A DNA stretch of 58,778 nt from a virus. The stretch's first letter is position 1. Each line of letters starts with the position of its first letter. Where the stretch lies: positions 1-58,778 of the IMG/VR virus record IMGVR_UViG_3300028025_003040; one strand, written 5' to 3'. Made by a program: the position numbers and the translations under genes. Shown here in pieces: positions 18,853 through 26,571 of the stretch. The notes below the pieces were generated by a model. The model was not told the origin of the DNA. It did no database searches and was given only the letters and a program-made list of their open reading frames with translations.

Positions 18853-19413
18853 CTAAACTTGAATGTAAGTAAAGGGGGGTGCAACACTCATTGAAAATTC
18901 TGAAGCGGCTTCTAAAGCTGCCTTTAAACGCATTTTGGGGTTCTTTTGATTTTTTGTAGAATGCAATGATCCAAGTGCAAACATGCATCCGCTACCTTCA
19001 GCCATATAGTTTAACACATGCTCTCCCACATGAAAATCTTCATCTATAGTATATATCTTGCCCTCAACCCCAATTATAAAAATTCCTCCGACATCCTCAC
19101 CCTCAGAACTTGATCCAAAGCTTCCATATCCATTATCTTTAAATGCTACTTTAACCGAATCAATAAATTTAGTTCTCATAAATTTGTCTAAACCAGAGTT
19201 AGTTTTTGTAGGAGTATATTTTGGTGGACTCCAATTATATTGAAGAATTTGACCCATTCTAAAAGAGTCTGTGAATGCTACACCATATTGTCCAACTTTA
19301 AATACTTTTGGCTCTTTGCGTGAAAATATTAAACCGCTTTTTTCGTCTGAGGCGGCATGGTCTGATGCCATAAAAACGGTACCGTTTTGGGCTATGGCTA
19401 CTATACAGGTCAT
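18853..19413 (-). CDS. proteasome beta/HslV-type Ntn-hydrolase
   Basis: 186 residues. It begins M-T-C-I-V-A, so removal of Met would expose Thr as the N-terminal nucleophile. ASD places Asp at position 17 after Thr1, as in proteasome subunits, and KEPKVF supplies the conserved Lys region. YGVAFTDSFRMGQIL and GGIFIIGVEGKIYTIDED are typical of this fold. No cognate ATPase is in the window, so it may self-assemble or join host machinery. Confidence 0.8.
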   Translation of the reverse strand: MTCIVAIAQNGTVFMASDHAASDEKSGLIFSRKEPKVFKVGQYGVAFTDSFRMGQILQYNWSPPKYTPTKTNSGLDKFMRTKFIDSVKVAFKDNGYGSFGSSSEGEDVGGIFIIGVEGKIYTIDEDFHVGEHVLNYMAEGSGCMFALGSLHSTKNQKNPKMRLKAALEAASEFSMSVAPPFTYIQV

Positions 19414-19445
19414 ACTCCCAGTATACTATTTTTAAATTCGAAGGT

Positions 19446-19757
19446 CTAGGCCCCTTCTGGGTAATCTAAATGAATTAATGATAGCTTAATCAGAGTGTCT
19501 TCAAGCTCAGCCTTAACCTGAATTAACTGCTCTACTGCAGAATAATACTTTTCTTTCCAAGCATCTAATTCTTTTTCAATTTCATATAAATGGATTTTTA
19601 AATCCTTTAACTCTAATTTAAGGTTATCTTGATATCGCTCTATTCGTCTTGCCTGCTCCTTTTTAGATTCCATTCTGGCAGCGATAAGGGCTGTACCCAT
19701 ACCGCTTAAAATAGAAGCAGATAAGGCAATAACAATGGCGGTAGAGTCAATGTTCAT
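19446..19757 (-). CDS. membrane-anchored coiled-coil protein
   Basis: 103 residues. An N-terminal transmembrane segment (TAIVIALSASILSGMGTALI, residues 6-25) is followed by a long charged coiled coil (about residues 30-95, KKEQARRIERYQDNLKLELK onward). The layout resembles phage spanin-like or membrane-tethered proteins, but it is not next to the lysis genes. Function unknown. Confidence 0.65.
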   Translation of the reverse strand: MNIDSTAIVIALSASILSGMGTALIAARMESKKEQARRIERYQDNLKLELKDLKIHLYEIEKELDAWKEKYYSAVEQLIQVKAELEDTLIKLSLIHLDYPEGA

Positions 19758-19787
19758 TATATATACAATTATACAGTATATATATAA

Positions 19788-20024
19788 TTAAACTAATAAT
19801 TCAGAAGCTGAAATCTCATTTCCGATATAACGCTTTTTTAGCACAAATTCTCTTACAGCGTCTGGTCCACCTTGGCGACCAGCTAAAATAATAACCCATC
19901 TAGGCTCTACTTTAGAAGTAATACAGGTCTCGCACATTAATAAGTTAATTGGTAACAAAACAGACTTTCTTACATTTAATTTATTTTTTGTCTTGTTACA
20001 GGAGTAACATAAAATCTTTTCCAT
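19788..20024 (-). CDS. conserved actinophage zinc-ribbon protein
   Basis: 78 residues: LCYSCNKTKNKLNVRKS at the N-terminus, MCETCITSKVEPRWVIILAG in the middle and FVLKKRYIGNEISASELLV at the end. The overall sequence style is one I recall as widely conserved in large actinophages. The Cys4 ribbon is clear. Function unknown. TAATG-coupled to the gene before. Confidence 0.72.
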   Translation of the reverse strand: MEKILCYSCNKTKNKLNVRKSVLLPINLLMCETCITSKVEPRWVIILAGRQGGPDAVREFVLKKRYIGNEISASELLV

Positions 20025-20227
20025 TAATCGCCTTCTTCTTGTTCTTGATGTTCAAAGACTATTTCGTCTATGATAGCAAAATCTTCATTTTCCAGTAGCT
20101 CTTCGTATTCTATTCCATCTTTAGTATATTTTACAACTGACGCAAAGGCACCAAGTTTTTCTACGGTACCATAAGTGTTTTCAGCATGTAGGTAAACTAT
20201 ATTAATTATTTCGTAGCTTTCTTTCAC
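20024..20227 (-). CDS. conserved small acidic protein
   Basis: 67 residues (MKESYEIINIVYLHAENTYG...), beta-type start then FASVVKYTKDGIEYEELLEN and an acidic end. It seems to travel with the preceding zinc-ribbon gene in actinophages (memory-based). Overlaps the upstream gene by 26 nt. Confidence 0.65.
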   Translation of the reverse strand: MKESYEIINIVYLHAENTYGTVEKLGAFASVVKYTKDGIEYEELLENEDFAIIDEIVFEHQEQEEGD

Positions 20228-20516
20228 CTGGTTTTCCTTCCAACTCGCATCTTACTCCGTATGATTCTATAATCTTTTTAATCATTTCAACATAATCAAT
20301 AACTCTTAATTTTAAAGATCCATCATACTGCGAAAAGTTATCTTCATATAGTCTTATGGCTAAAAACTCTGGGTACTCTACTATATCCATTTGTAAATCA
20401 TGTGCTGGCCTTTTTATTTCTCTTAACTTTCTAGCCATCTCTTTTGTGTAAAATACGGGTTTGTCGGGCTCTCCTGTCCATAAATTAATACCGTGCTGAA
20501 AATGATTATTTGCCAT
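20202..20516 (-). CDS. hypothetical protein
   Basis: 104 residues (MANNHFQHGINLWTGEPDKP...), alpha/beta with MDIVEYPEFLAIRLYEDNFS and LRVIDYVEMIKKIIESYG. It overlaps the whiB-like gene by 11 nt, so both are probably in one operon driven from 21095. Function unknown. Confidence 0.6.
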   Translation of the reverse strand: MANNHFQHGINLWTGEPDKPVFYTKEMARKLREIKRPAHDLQMDIVEYPEFLAIRLYEDNFSQYDGSLKLRVIDYVEMIKKIIESYGVRCELEGKPGERKLRNN

Positions 20517-20817
20517 GTTTTTTCTTTAACCTCTTCCAGACATCTTGTGTTTTATGGATGTTTCTTGCTTTATCAATTGAACCAGAATTTAAATAAACTC
20601 CACCCCAAATTCCATGTTCATCATTTTCTATACCAGACTCATAACACATTTTTATAACTGGACAAGATAGACACGCTTCGTCTATACTTTTTGCTATATT
20701 TGAATCTGCTTCATATTTTTCATAAAATAAATTGGTATCCATTCCTCTACATACTGCAAGGTGCCACCAATCAAAATCATCTTTATCTATGCCGAGATCA
20801 TTTAAAATACTTGACAT
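20506..20817 (-). CDS. whiB-like: WhiB-like iron-sulfur transcription regulator
   Basis: 103 residues. The four WhiB cysteines are C23, C49, C52 and C58 (C...CxxCx5C), followed by GIWGGVYL (residues 69-76) and a basic DNA-binding end (VWKRLKKKHGK). WhiB proteins bind a 4Fe-4S cluster and the principal sigma factor, are restricted to actinobacteria and their phages, and can repress or redirect host transcription. It is a candidate partner for the unusual promoters of the left arm. Confidence 0.92.
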   Translation of the reverse strand: MSSILNDLGIDKDDFDWWHLAVCRGMDTNLFYEKYEADSNIAKSIDEACLSCPVIKMCYESGIENDEHGIWGGVYLNSGSIDKARNIHKTQDVWKRLKKKHGK

Positions 20818-21031
20818 ATTTTTTAGGCAACTTCCATATTCCTTCAGAGTTTACGGATACGTTCTCTGCTATTCCCCAAGCATCTTTTCTAAATCTGCCA
20901 CTTAAGCTTGTAAATCCTTCTGGGTTTTTATTCCAGATAACTAGTTTATAGTTCTCCCAAAATGATTCTTGGGTATTCTTTTTATATCTATCTATAAATA
21001 TTTCTACACCACGGTGGGTTAAATTTAACAT
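20798..21031 (-). CDS. hypothetical protein
   Basis: 77 residues (MLNLTHRGVEIFIDRYKKNT...), basic and aromatic, ending IWKLPKKYVKYFK. First gene of the unit with a TTGACA/TATAAT promoter. Overlaps the whiB-like gene by 20 nt. Function unknown. Confidence 0.6.
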   Translation of the reverse strand: MLNLTHRGVEIFIDRYKKNTQESFWENYKLVIWNKNPEGFTSLSGRFRKDAWGIAENVSVNSEGIWKLPKKYVKYFK

Positions 21032-21063
21032 ATTTTCCTAACACTAAACCGTAGCATCCCAAG

Positions 21064-21097
21064 TACTATTATACAGGAAAAGCTACGGCTGTGTCAA
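21064..21097 (-). promoter_or_regulatory. TTGACA-N18-TATAAT promoter
   Basis: Minus strand: TTGACA near 21095 and TATAAT near 21070, spacer about 18 nt, upstream of the 20798-21031 gene and the whiB-like operon. The spacer also contains AGCC-GTAGCTTTTCC after the stop of the upstream gene. Confidence 0.7.
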
Positions 21098-21100
21098 TGA

Positions 21101-21883
21101 TTACTTTAAGAAAGTTCCGCCCCATACGGACTTTTTAATTGGCTCTTCTTTATCTTCTTTATCGTATGATTTTTCAATAGGTACACAATTTGGAACCATT
21201 CTGCCATTCTTTTCTTTCATGCCTCTTTGTGTATACCCTGACCAGCAAGCCTTTTGCATATTATCCCACTTATCTTCTTCTTCATTATCTGACTCATAAT
21301 CTTCTGATTTAGACATATCTTCAATTTCGGCAGAATCTTCTGACTCTACCTCTGGGACCTCGATCATGCCTTCAATTGCTTCCATTAAATGCTCTATAAC
21401 CATGCTTAATTGCTCTTTTGTAATTTCAGAACGTACAGCCTTGTTTATATTTTCATCCTCTGGTATCTCAATAACTGTTTCAATTGGATTAACTACGTCC
21501 TCTAGCATACCTTTAATCTCTTCTATAATTTCTTCTTCGTGCCCGTGCCAATCTTTTTTCATTGTTTTCTCCCTATTAACTATTTTACGTGACCAAGAAA
21601 ATCCTGCGTCTCCGCCCCATGCTAACCACATTATTTTTCCATTAGAAGGACTTTCTGCGTTATCCCAGTCTTTGCCTTTTTTATCTACTTCATGACGTGA
21701 AAAATAAGAATACATGCGTTTAACTGTAGAGAGACTTAAAGTTTCTCCTCTAGCAAGCTGTCCTGCACGAGTCCAGCCCACCGCTGTTCCAGCGCCTTTA
21801 GCTTTACCCTGCTCTTTTAATTTAATAGCACGACGTGCTGCTGATTGCATACCAGAGGTTGGTTTGTATCCTTCTTTAGCCAT
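21101..21883 (-). CDS. two-domain phage protein (GTAVGWTRAGQLARGE / CWSGYTQ types)
   Basis: 260 residues. The N-terminal ~110 residues (AARRAIKLKEQGKAKGAGTA, then GWTRAGQLARGETLSLSTVK, RMYSYFSRHEVDKKGKDW and IMWLAWGGDAGFSWSRKI) form a basic domain recurrent in phage proteins near virion or protease modules. An acidic linker (EIPEDENINK... DNEEEDKWD) follows. The C-terminal motif ACWSGYTQRGMKEKNGRMVP is another recurrent phage element. It may be DNA- or virion-associated. TAATG-coupled upstream. Confidence 0.65.
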   Translation of the reverse strand: MAKEGYKPTSGMQSAARRAIKLKEQGKAKGAGTAVGWTRAGQLARGETLSLSTVKRMYSYFSRHEVDKKGKDWDNAESPSNGKIMWLAWGGDAGFSWSRKIVNREKTMKKDWHGHEEEIIEEIKGMLEDVVNPIETVIEIPEDENINKAVRSEITKEQLSMVIEHLMEAIEGMIEVPEVESEDSAEIEDMSKSEDYESDNEEEDKWDNMQKACWSGYTQRGMKEKNGRMVPNCVPIEKSYDKEDKEEPIKKSVWGGTFLK

Positions 21884-22026
21884 TATTTCTCCTTGACACT
21901 AATTACTTTAACGTTTTTAATTTCATCATCTACACCAAATATATCATTAGCATAGTCTAGAGCGTCATTTTGATCAAAGGCTTCTACTTCTGCCTCGACC
22001 TCTAGCTTAACTCTATATGTGTTCAT
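21883..22026 (-). CDS. small alpha/beta hypothetical protein
   Basis: 47 residues (MNTYRVKLEVEAEVEAFDQN...): a strand, a helix with acidic residues (NDALDYANDIFG) and a strand (IKNVKVISVKEK). It lies between the endolysin and the 260-residue gene, coupled by TAATG. Function unknown. Confidence 0.6.
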   Translation of the reverse strand: MNTYRVKLEVEAEVEAFDQNDALDYANDIFGVDDEIKNVKVISVKEK

Positions 22027-22029
22027 TTA

Positions 22030-22599
22030 TTACTTGCCGCAAGTTGGGCAAACTTTTGTCTTAGCTTTAGTAGTTTTTTGTTCTGCTGACTTGGGTGCTG
22101 CGCCAAACTTTGGACGACCAAAACCTACGATTGAAATTAATACCCCAGCCTTATTTTTTTTGTAAGCACGAAGTTGTTTGCAAACTTCTCCACCATTTCT
22201 TTGGCTTCCAGACTTCTTTGAAGACGTGTTTCCTTCTATACACCAAACGGTTCCATCTTCGTTATCCTTTACAACAATTCCTACGTGAGACACCCTATCT
22301 ACGCCATCTGATGGGAAATCAAAATAGGCTATATCTCCTGGCTCTGGGTCTGCAATGTCTCCATCAATCCATGAGTTAGCTTTCTTAAATGCCGTTACTC
22401 CTGCTGGGGTATAGACTGTATTAGGTATTTTTACTCCAGCCTCGTTACCACACCAGTTAACAAAACTTCCACACCATGGTTGGAAATTAGCCTTAGTGTA
22501 AGCGCCATATTTTGTTTCGTTATCTTTTGGACCTTCAATGGTCCCAATCTCTGCTGTAGCAACTTCAATTAAACGTGCTGCTGTACCTTGATCTGCCAT
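22030..22599 (-). CDS. CHAP-domain endolysin
   Basis: 189 residues from the ATG overlapping the holin stop. CHAP (NlpC/P60-like amidase or peptidase) features: PWCGSFVNWC with catalytic Cys43, PGDIAYFDF, and VSHVGIVV with His105, then WCIEGNTSS. The C-terminal ~30 residues (KSAEQKTTKAKTKVCPTCGK) are basic with a CPTCGK knuckle, a possible wall-binding or zinc tail. It cleaves the peptidoglycan during lysis. The holin gene lies directly upstream. Confidence 0.88.
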   Translation of the reverse strand: MADQGTAARLIEVATAEIGTIEGPKDNETKYGAYTKANFQPWCGSFVNWCGNEAGVKIPNTVYTPAGVTAFKKANSWIDGDIADPEPGDIAYFDFPSDGVDRVSHVGIVVKDNEDGTVWCIEGNTSSKKSGSQRNGGEVCKQLRAYKKNKAGVLISIVGFGRPKFGAAPKSAEQKTTKAKTKVCPTCGK

Positions 22600-23009
22600 T
22601 AGTCCTTGTCCCAATCTGTATCAACTGGTTGTTCTGCTGGCATTTCTCCGTCTGGTTTTGCCGCTAAACGTGCTGCAGTAGCATCAATTTCTGCTTCTAA
22701 TTTTTTATCTGCCTGTGTGTTCTTGGCATCTACTTCTTTGTTTTGTATTTGAGCCGCCATAATGTCTTTAGCTCCTGAGTTTCCGATAAGAATTCCTGCA
22801 AGAGTACCTGTAATGAATGTTGCAATGCTACCCAGCACATTAAAAAACATTTTATCGTTCTCTGACTGTGCTCCAATAGGTTGTGTTACAAACAATAATC
22901 CATAAATAATTCCGAGTGCTGTCAGGAAAAGAATGCTTCCAAGAGTTATTCCTAGAATAAACTTTAAACGTGCATCTAAATCTGCAGCTGTTAATCTTTC
23001 TTTAGCCAT
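22599..23009 (-). CDS. putative holin
   Basis: 136 residues with two hydrophobic segments (about 18-40, FILGITLGSILFLTALGIIY; and about 56-76, FFNVLGSIATFITGTLAGIL), then a charged coiled coil and an acidic tail. The position just upstream of the endolysin, overlapping by one base, supports a holin role. The family is not recognised in detail. Confidence 0.7.
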   Translation of the reverse strand: MAKERLTAADLDARLKFILGITLGSILFLTALGIIYGLLFVTQPIGAQSENDKMFFNVLGSIATFITGTLAGILIGNSGAKDIMAAQIQNKEVDAKNTQADKKLEAEIDATAARLAAKPDGEMPAEQPVDTDWDKD

Positions 23010-23217
23010 TTGTTATTTCCTGTTCTGGTGTAATAGGTGTAATTGTTATTACATCTTTGGTGCAAGTCTGAGAGGCTTCACATTCTGGGGGATTGCATTC
23101 TGAAATCTCCCAGTTTTTAGGATCTTGACATGGATAGCGATACCTGTTTAAAGAGTCACACCCAGTCAATGATAGCATTAATAGCCCAGATAGGGCAATA
23201 GTAATTAATTTCCTCAT
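23002..23217 (-). CDS. small lipoprotein in the lysis cassette
   Basis: 71 residues. Signal sequence ITIALSGLLMLSLTGC with a lipobox (L-T-G-C, Cys20), then a Cys-rich Pro/Thr segment (CQDPKNWEISECNPPECEAS). It is presumably lipid-anchored to the cell membrane. It overlaps the holin gene by 8 nt. It may be a spanin-like or superinfection-immunity lipoprotein. Confidence 0.72.
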   Translation of the reverse strand: MRKLITIALSGLLMLSLTGCDSLNRYRYPCQDPKNWEISECNPPECEASQTCTKDVITITPITPEQEITNG

Positions 23218-23231
23218 GCTACTATTATACC

Positions 23232-23414
23232 TTACTCTGATTCTTTATTTCTAGCAGGGCTTGTAATTATCCAAAGGGCCGTTGTTGCTATAATTCCATA
23301 GCCTACTATAGTTTTTGCGCTTCCGTCCAAAACGACCCAAGCAATAAACATGCCAAGAAGGGTCCAGGCCTGATCAATTAGATCCTTGATTATATTTTTA
23401 AGTATTCTTACCAT
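23232..23414 (-). CDS. second small membrane protein (holin-like)
   Basis: 60 residues with two hydrophobic helices (AWTLLGMFIAWVVLDG and TIVGYGIIATTALWIITS) separated by a short turn, basic N-terminus and charged C-terminus, a typical small holin or antiholin layout. It lies one gene away from the putative holin, so the pair may set lysis timing. Confidence 0.65.
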   Translation of the reverse strand: MVRILKNIIKDLIDQAWTLLGMFIAWVVLDGSAKTIVGYGIIATTALWIITSPARNKESE

Positions 23415-25807
23415 TTTCTACCTCCTCGTGAACCTGGTGAATTGGCTCCTGAGCCTCCACCAGAACTTCCTCCTCCGCCTGTGCCACTTCCTGTGGCTCC
23501 TCCTGCGGCAACTGCTGCTGCGTTAATTGCAGCGCCTCCTGCAATTACTGTAGCAACAACCATATCTGTTGCTTCTTCTCTTTCTGCATCTGACATATCT
23601 GCACCTATGCTTCCAAATGCAGCCAATGCTGCTGCTGGATCATTAAATAATTCTTCTACAAGTGCTGATGGGTTCTGTAATAATTCTACCTGTGCCGCAA
23701 CTTCAGCAGTAATTACAACTGCATTTCCATTTTCATCCGTTCTAACATCTACTGGTGTTGATGCTGGTAGATCTTTATATTCAATCCCAGATGCTTTTAT
23801 ATCTGCAGAACTTAATGCTTCTCCTGGCTTTAAATCTTCAATAAGACTTTCAACTACCGCATCTTTTTGTTCTTCAGTTAATTCTTTACCATCTTCTATT
23901 GCTTTTTCAAGGGCCTCTGCTTCTGCTTCTTTTGCTTCTGCCTCCGCCTTTAGTTTATCTGCCTCTGCTTGTTTAGCTTTTGCTTCTGCTTTAGCGTTTT
24001 CTTCTTCTTGTGCTTTATCTTCCGCTTCTGCCCTTGCTTGCTCTTCTGCTTGTCTTGCAGCTTCTGCTTCTGCTTCTAATCTTTCTGCTTCCGCTTCTAA
24101 TCTTTCTGTTTCCGCTTTTGCTGCAGCCTCTTCTGCTGCGACACGATCTGCTTCTGCTTTAGCTGCTGCTTCCTCAGCAGCAACTCTATCTGCTTCTGCT
24201 TTTGCTGCAGCCTCTGCAGCTGCTTTAGCTTCTGCTTCCGCTTTTGCCGCTGCTTCAGCGGCTGCCTTTGCCTGTGCTTCTGCTTGAGCCGCTGCAGCTT
24301 CCGCTGCCGCAGCTTCTTGTGCTGCTTGTTGTGCCGCTGCTTCCGCAGCTGCTTGAGCCGATGCCTGTACTGCTGCTCTCTGCTCTGCATAATAATTTGT
24401 AGTAACCTGTGCAGCATTTGTCATTGCTGTTACTGCTTCATTTACTTTTGTAGTTGCTGTATTTGCAAGGGAGTCTGCTGTTTGAACTGCAACTGTTAGG
24501 TTTTCATTAGCAGTTGTGAGGTTTTGTTGCTGAGTTGTTAGGTTTGTCTGAGCGGTTGTTAGGTTTGTTTCTGCAACTGTTTTTTCTGCCACAAGTGTTG
24601 TTAACACGGCAACTTCTGCCACCTTAATTTCTGTTTTATCAGCGACTACTGCTGTTTGACTTTCTATTTGAGCAGTTAATTCTGTATTAGTTACATTTGT
24701 CATTGCTTGCACTGGCTGCCCAGAAGTTTCACGTACACCAATACGAGGTCCGTTATATAAGTTAGTTGTATTTCCAGCAACTGTACCAACGCCTGTCCAT
24801 TCTCCAGTTGTAGGGTTTACGGTCATAGTCCAGTTAACATTTGTAATTGAACTGCCTGGATTACCAAATAAGTGTAAATCCCAATCAACAGCAAGAGTTG
24901 TTTCTGTGGTTGTTACTGTAATTCCAGCGTTAGGTCCTGCACTTTGGAAGTCAGAACCAAAGACTGAGATACTTGGTCCGTTAGGGAAATCCCACCAATT
25001 ATAGTCTCCAATACCAAAAGTAATAGTTGCTTTAGAGGTTACATAAATTTGACTATTATTTCCTTGTCCTTCATAAACCGTGTCTCCCATTTTAATATCA
25101 AATGGTGTGCTGATCTTTGTTGCAGCATCATACATAGGAGGCAAAACTGTAGTAGTAACGGTTGGCGTGTCTACTGGTTCTGGTGCTACATATCCCTCAG
25201 TAGTGTATGTCTTGCTGTCTGATGGTGTGTTCTGAAGCTCTGTTAATGTGGTCTGAGCATTAGTAAGATTAGTAGTGGCAGTTGCTACTACGGCAGTTTG
25301 GCTTTCTACTGCTGCGGTTGCGGTAGTAACAGTAGCGGTGGCTGATTCAACGACTGTTGTTGCTGTTGCTACTATTGCTGTTTGAGATTCAACTGCTACC
25401 TGAGCTGTTTGTGCAACTGTTACTGCTGTCTCAGCAGATTGAATTGCTGTTGTGGCTTCTTGTACCTTTACTGTAGCCTCTGCTACCGCAGTAGCAATTG
25501 GTTCTTGTGTGGTAGCAATTGTAGCTGCTTGCGTTGTTGTTGTGTTAGGAACATTAGTTTGAATTGTAGTAGTTATAGCAGTTGCTTGTTCTTCTGCTGC
25601 CGCCTGCAATGTCTCCGCTGCCGCTTCAACCTTATCTGCAACTGTCTCAACTGTAATAGGAGTGGTTGCTGTGGCAGTGTCTGAAGAAGGATTAACTGGA
25701 GTTACTTGAACTGTTGGCTCATCAGCATTTGCTATGCTAGGCCCAAAAAGGAAAAGCCAGCCGATTATAAAAAGGCTGGTTAAAAAGTATTGAAACTTTC
25801 TAGTCAA
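23408..25807 (-). CDS. large secreted Ala-rich coiled-coil protein (TTG start)
   Basis: 799 residues. TTG start at 25807 with GGAG 7 nt upstream. The signal peptide runs to about residue 28 (ending SIANA-D). Regions: Thr/Ala/Val coiled part (30-190); a folded part (about 220-350, with YNWWDFPNGPSISVFGSDFQ and LHLFGNPGSSITNVNWTMTV); a second coiled part; an Ala/Glu repeat (about 500-650, units like KAEADRVAAEEAA, TolA-like); and a C-terminal part ending in a Gly/Ser tail. It probably spans the cell wall or forms a fibrous surface layer. Its role in infection is unknown. Confidence 0.75.
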   Translation of the reverse strand: MTRKFQYFLTSLFIIGWLFLFGPSIANADEPTVQVTPVNPSSDTATATTPITVETVADKVEAAAETLQAAAEEQATAITTTIQTNVPNTTTTQAATIATTQEPIATAVAEATVKVQEATTAIQSAETAVTVAQTAQVAVESQTAIVATATTVVESATATVTTATAAVESQTAVVATATTNLTNAQTTLTELQNTPSDSKTYTTEGYVAPEPVDTPTVTTTVLPPMYDAATKISTPFDIKMGDTVYEGQGNNSQIYVTSKATITFGIGDYNWWDFPNGPSISVFGSDFQSAGPNAGITVTTTETTLAVDWDLHLFGNPGSSITNVNWTMTVNPTTGEWTGVGTVAGNTTNLYNGPRIGVRETSGQPVQAMTNVTNTELTAQIESQTAVVADKTEIKVAEVAVLTTLVAEKTVAETNLTTAQTNLTTQQQNLTTANENLTVAVQTADSLANTATTKVNEAVTAMTNAAQVTTNYYAEQRAAVQASAQAAAEAAAQQAAQEAAAAEAAAAQAEAQAKAAAEAAAKAEAEAKAAAEAAAKAEADRVAAEEAAAKAEADRVAAEEAAAKAETERLEAEAERLEAEAEAARQAEEQARAEAEDKAQEEENAKAEAKAKQAEADKLKAEAEAKEAEAEALEKAIEDGKELTEEQKDAVVESLIEDLKPGEALSSADIKASGIEYKDLPASTPVDVRTDENGNAVVITAEVAAQVELLQNPSALVEELFNDPAAALAAFGSIGADMSDAEREEATDMVVATVIAGGAAINAAAVAAGGATGSGTGGGGSSGGGSGANSPGSRGGRKW

Positions 25808-25817
25808 TTAGGATCTC

Positions 25818-25855
25818 CTAAGTAATGCAATATTTTTGCTTACTTAGTAATTATA
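25818..25855 (-). promoter_or_regulatory. extended -10 promoter and 5' hairpin of the 799-residue gene
   Basis: Minus strand: TGCTATAAT (-10 at 25855-25850), then CTAAGTAA and TTACTTAG (25847-25818) form an 8-bp hairpin ending beside the GGAG ribosome site, so it could control translation. Confidence 0.6.
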
Positions 25856-25873
25856 GCAGAATGTTAGTTTAAA

Positions 25874-26059
25874 CTACTTGGGATTATCTGTTTTATAAAA
25901 GCCACTACCATTGAACTGAATTCCAAATGATCCATAGTGTCTTACAAGATTAGCGTTACATTTTTGACAACCATATGTTGGCTCATCATCTGTGATGCTT
26001 CTTTCAAATTGTACGACATCCTCTGGAGAGCATTCACACTTGTACTCGTATATTGGCAT
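25874..26059 (-). CDS. FmdB-type zinc-ribbon protein
   Basis: 61 residues starting MPIYEYKCECSPEDVVQFER, with CQKC further on and GFYKTDNPK at the end, the typical FmdB-family putative regulatory zinc ribbon (PIYEY...C...C...CxxC). The family's exact role is unknown. It is coupled to the SNase gene by a one-base overlap. Confidence 0.85.
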   Translation of the reverse strand: MPIYEYKCECSPEDVVQFERSITDDEPTYGCQKCNANLVRHYGSFGIQFNGSGFYKTDNPK

Positions 26060-26466
26060 TACTTACCGCTCTTTTTTCTCTTTTCAGCTAAGGCAACGAA
26101 GTCTTTGACCTTAGTTTCTCCCATGTATCCCCACGCATAACCATCTTCAATCATTTGTTCATTAACAGACTTATTGTTTCCGTCAATATAAACCCAACCT
26201 AAAATACGACCATACTTTTCAGAACTATCTGGTTTTTCTGTTTTTACAACAATTTCTTTAGCATCTTTAAATTTAGATTTTAGATACTCTTTTGACTCTA
26301 AGCCTAATGTCTTTTCAAGTTTGTCTGTTGTTCTTGACTCTGGTGTGTCAATTCCTGCCAACCTAAGTCTTTGAGAATATGAAATGCTGAATCCAAGATC
26401 AATGTCAACATCAATAGTATCTCCGTCCACTATCTTTGTTACTTGCTTAACTCTGTATTCAAACAT
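26059..26466 (-). CDS. secreted-type staphylococcal nuclease homologue (SNase), no signal seen
   Basis: 135 residues from the ATG at 26466 (AAGGAG site). SNase motifs: IVDGDTIDVDIDLG, then RLRLAGIDTPESR with Arg35, Asp40 and Glu43, and KYGRILGWVY carrying the second Arg. These calcium-dependent enzymes degrade DNA and RNA. Without a signal peptide it would act in the cell, perhaps on host DNA. Its leader is a structured RNA with pseudoknot copy 3, so expression is probably RNA-controlled. Confidence 0.88.
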   Translation of the reverse strand: MFEYRVKQVTKIVDGDTIDVDIDLGFSISYSQRLRLAGIDTPESRTTDKLEKTLGLESKEYLKSKFKDAKEIVVKTEKPDSSEKYGRILGWVYIDGNNKSVNEQMIEDGYAWGYMGETKVKDFVALAEKRKKSGK

Positions 26467-26485
26467 AATTCTCCTTAAATTTAAA

Positions 26486-26566
26486 GAGCAGTTTTGGGAC
26501 GTGCTCAGGTCCATCCTTCGGGTAGCGACCCGAATAGTCTGCGACTCCCCAGTGACGGGGTGCAGA
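26486..26566 (-). ncRNA. structured 5' leader of the SNase gene with pseudoknot copy 3
   Basis: After TATAAT (26577-26572) the RNA should begin at the first stem. Minus-strand order: TCTGC/GCAGA enclosing CCCC/GGGG (26566-26538), hairpin TTCGGGT/ACCCGAA (26534-26517), and the pseudoknot GGAC/GTCC (26512-26509 with 26500-26497), CT, GAGCA/TGCTC (26506-26502 with 26490-26486), loop CAAAAC. About 20 nt then reach the start codon. It looks like a riboswitch or regulatory leader. Confidence 0.72.
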
Positions 26567-26571
26567 TTTCT

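Noticed and set aside
23442-24287. Long plus-strand open frame opposite the 799-residue gene
   Set aside because: Its composition is the mirror image of the Ala-rich repeat on the other strand; no ribosome site and no start context.
24000-24400. Regular short repeats resembling a CRISPR or tandem array
   Set aside because: They are codon repeats of the Ala/Glu coiled-coil segment of the 799-residue protein, in frame and with no spacers.
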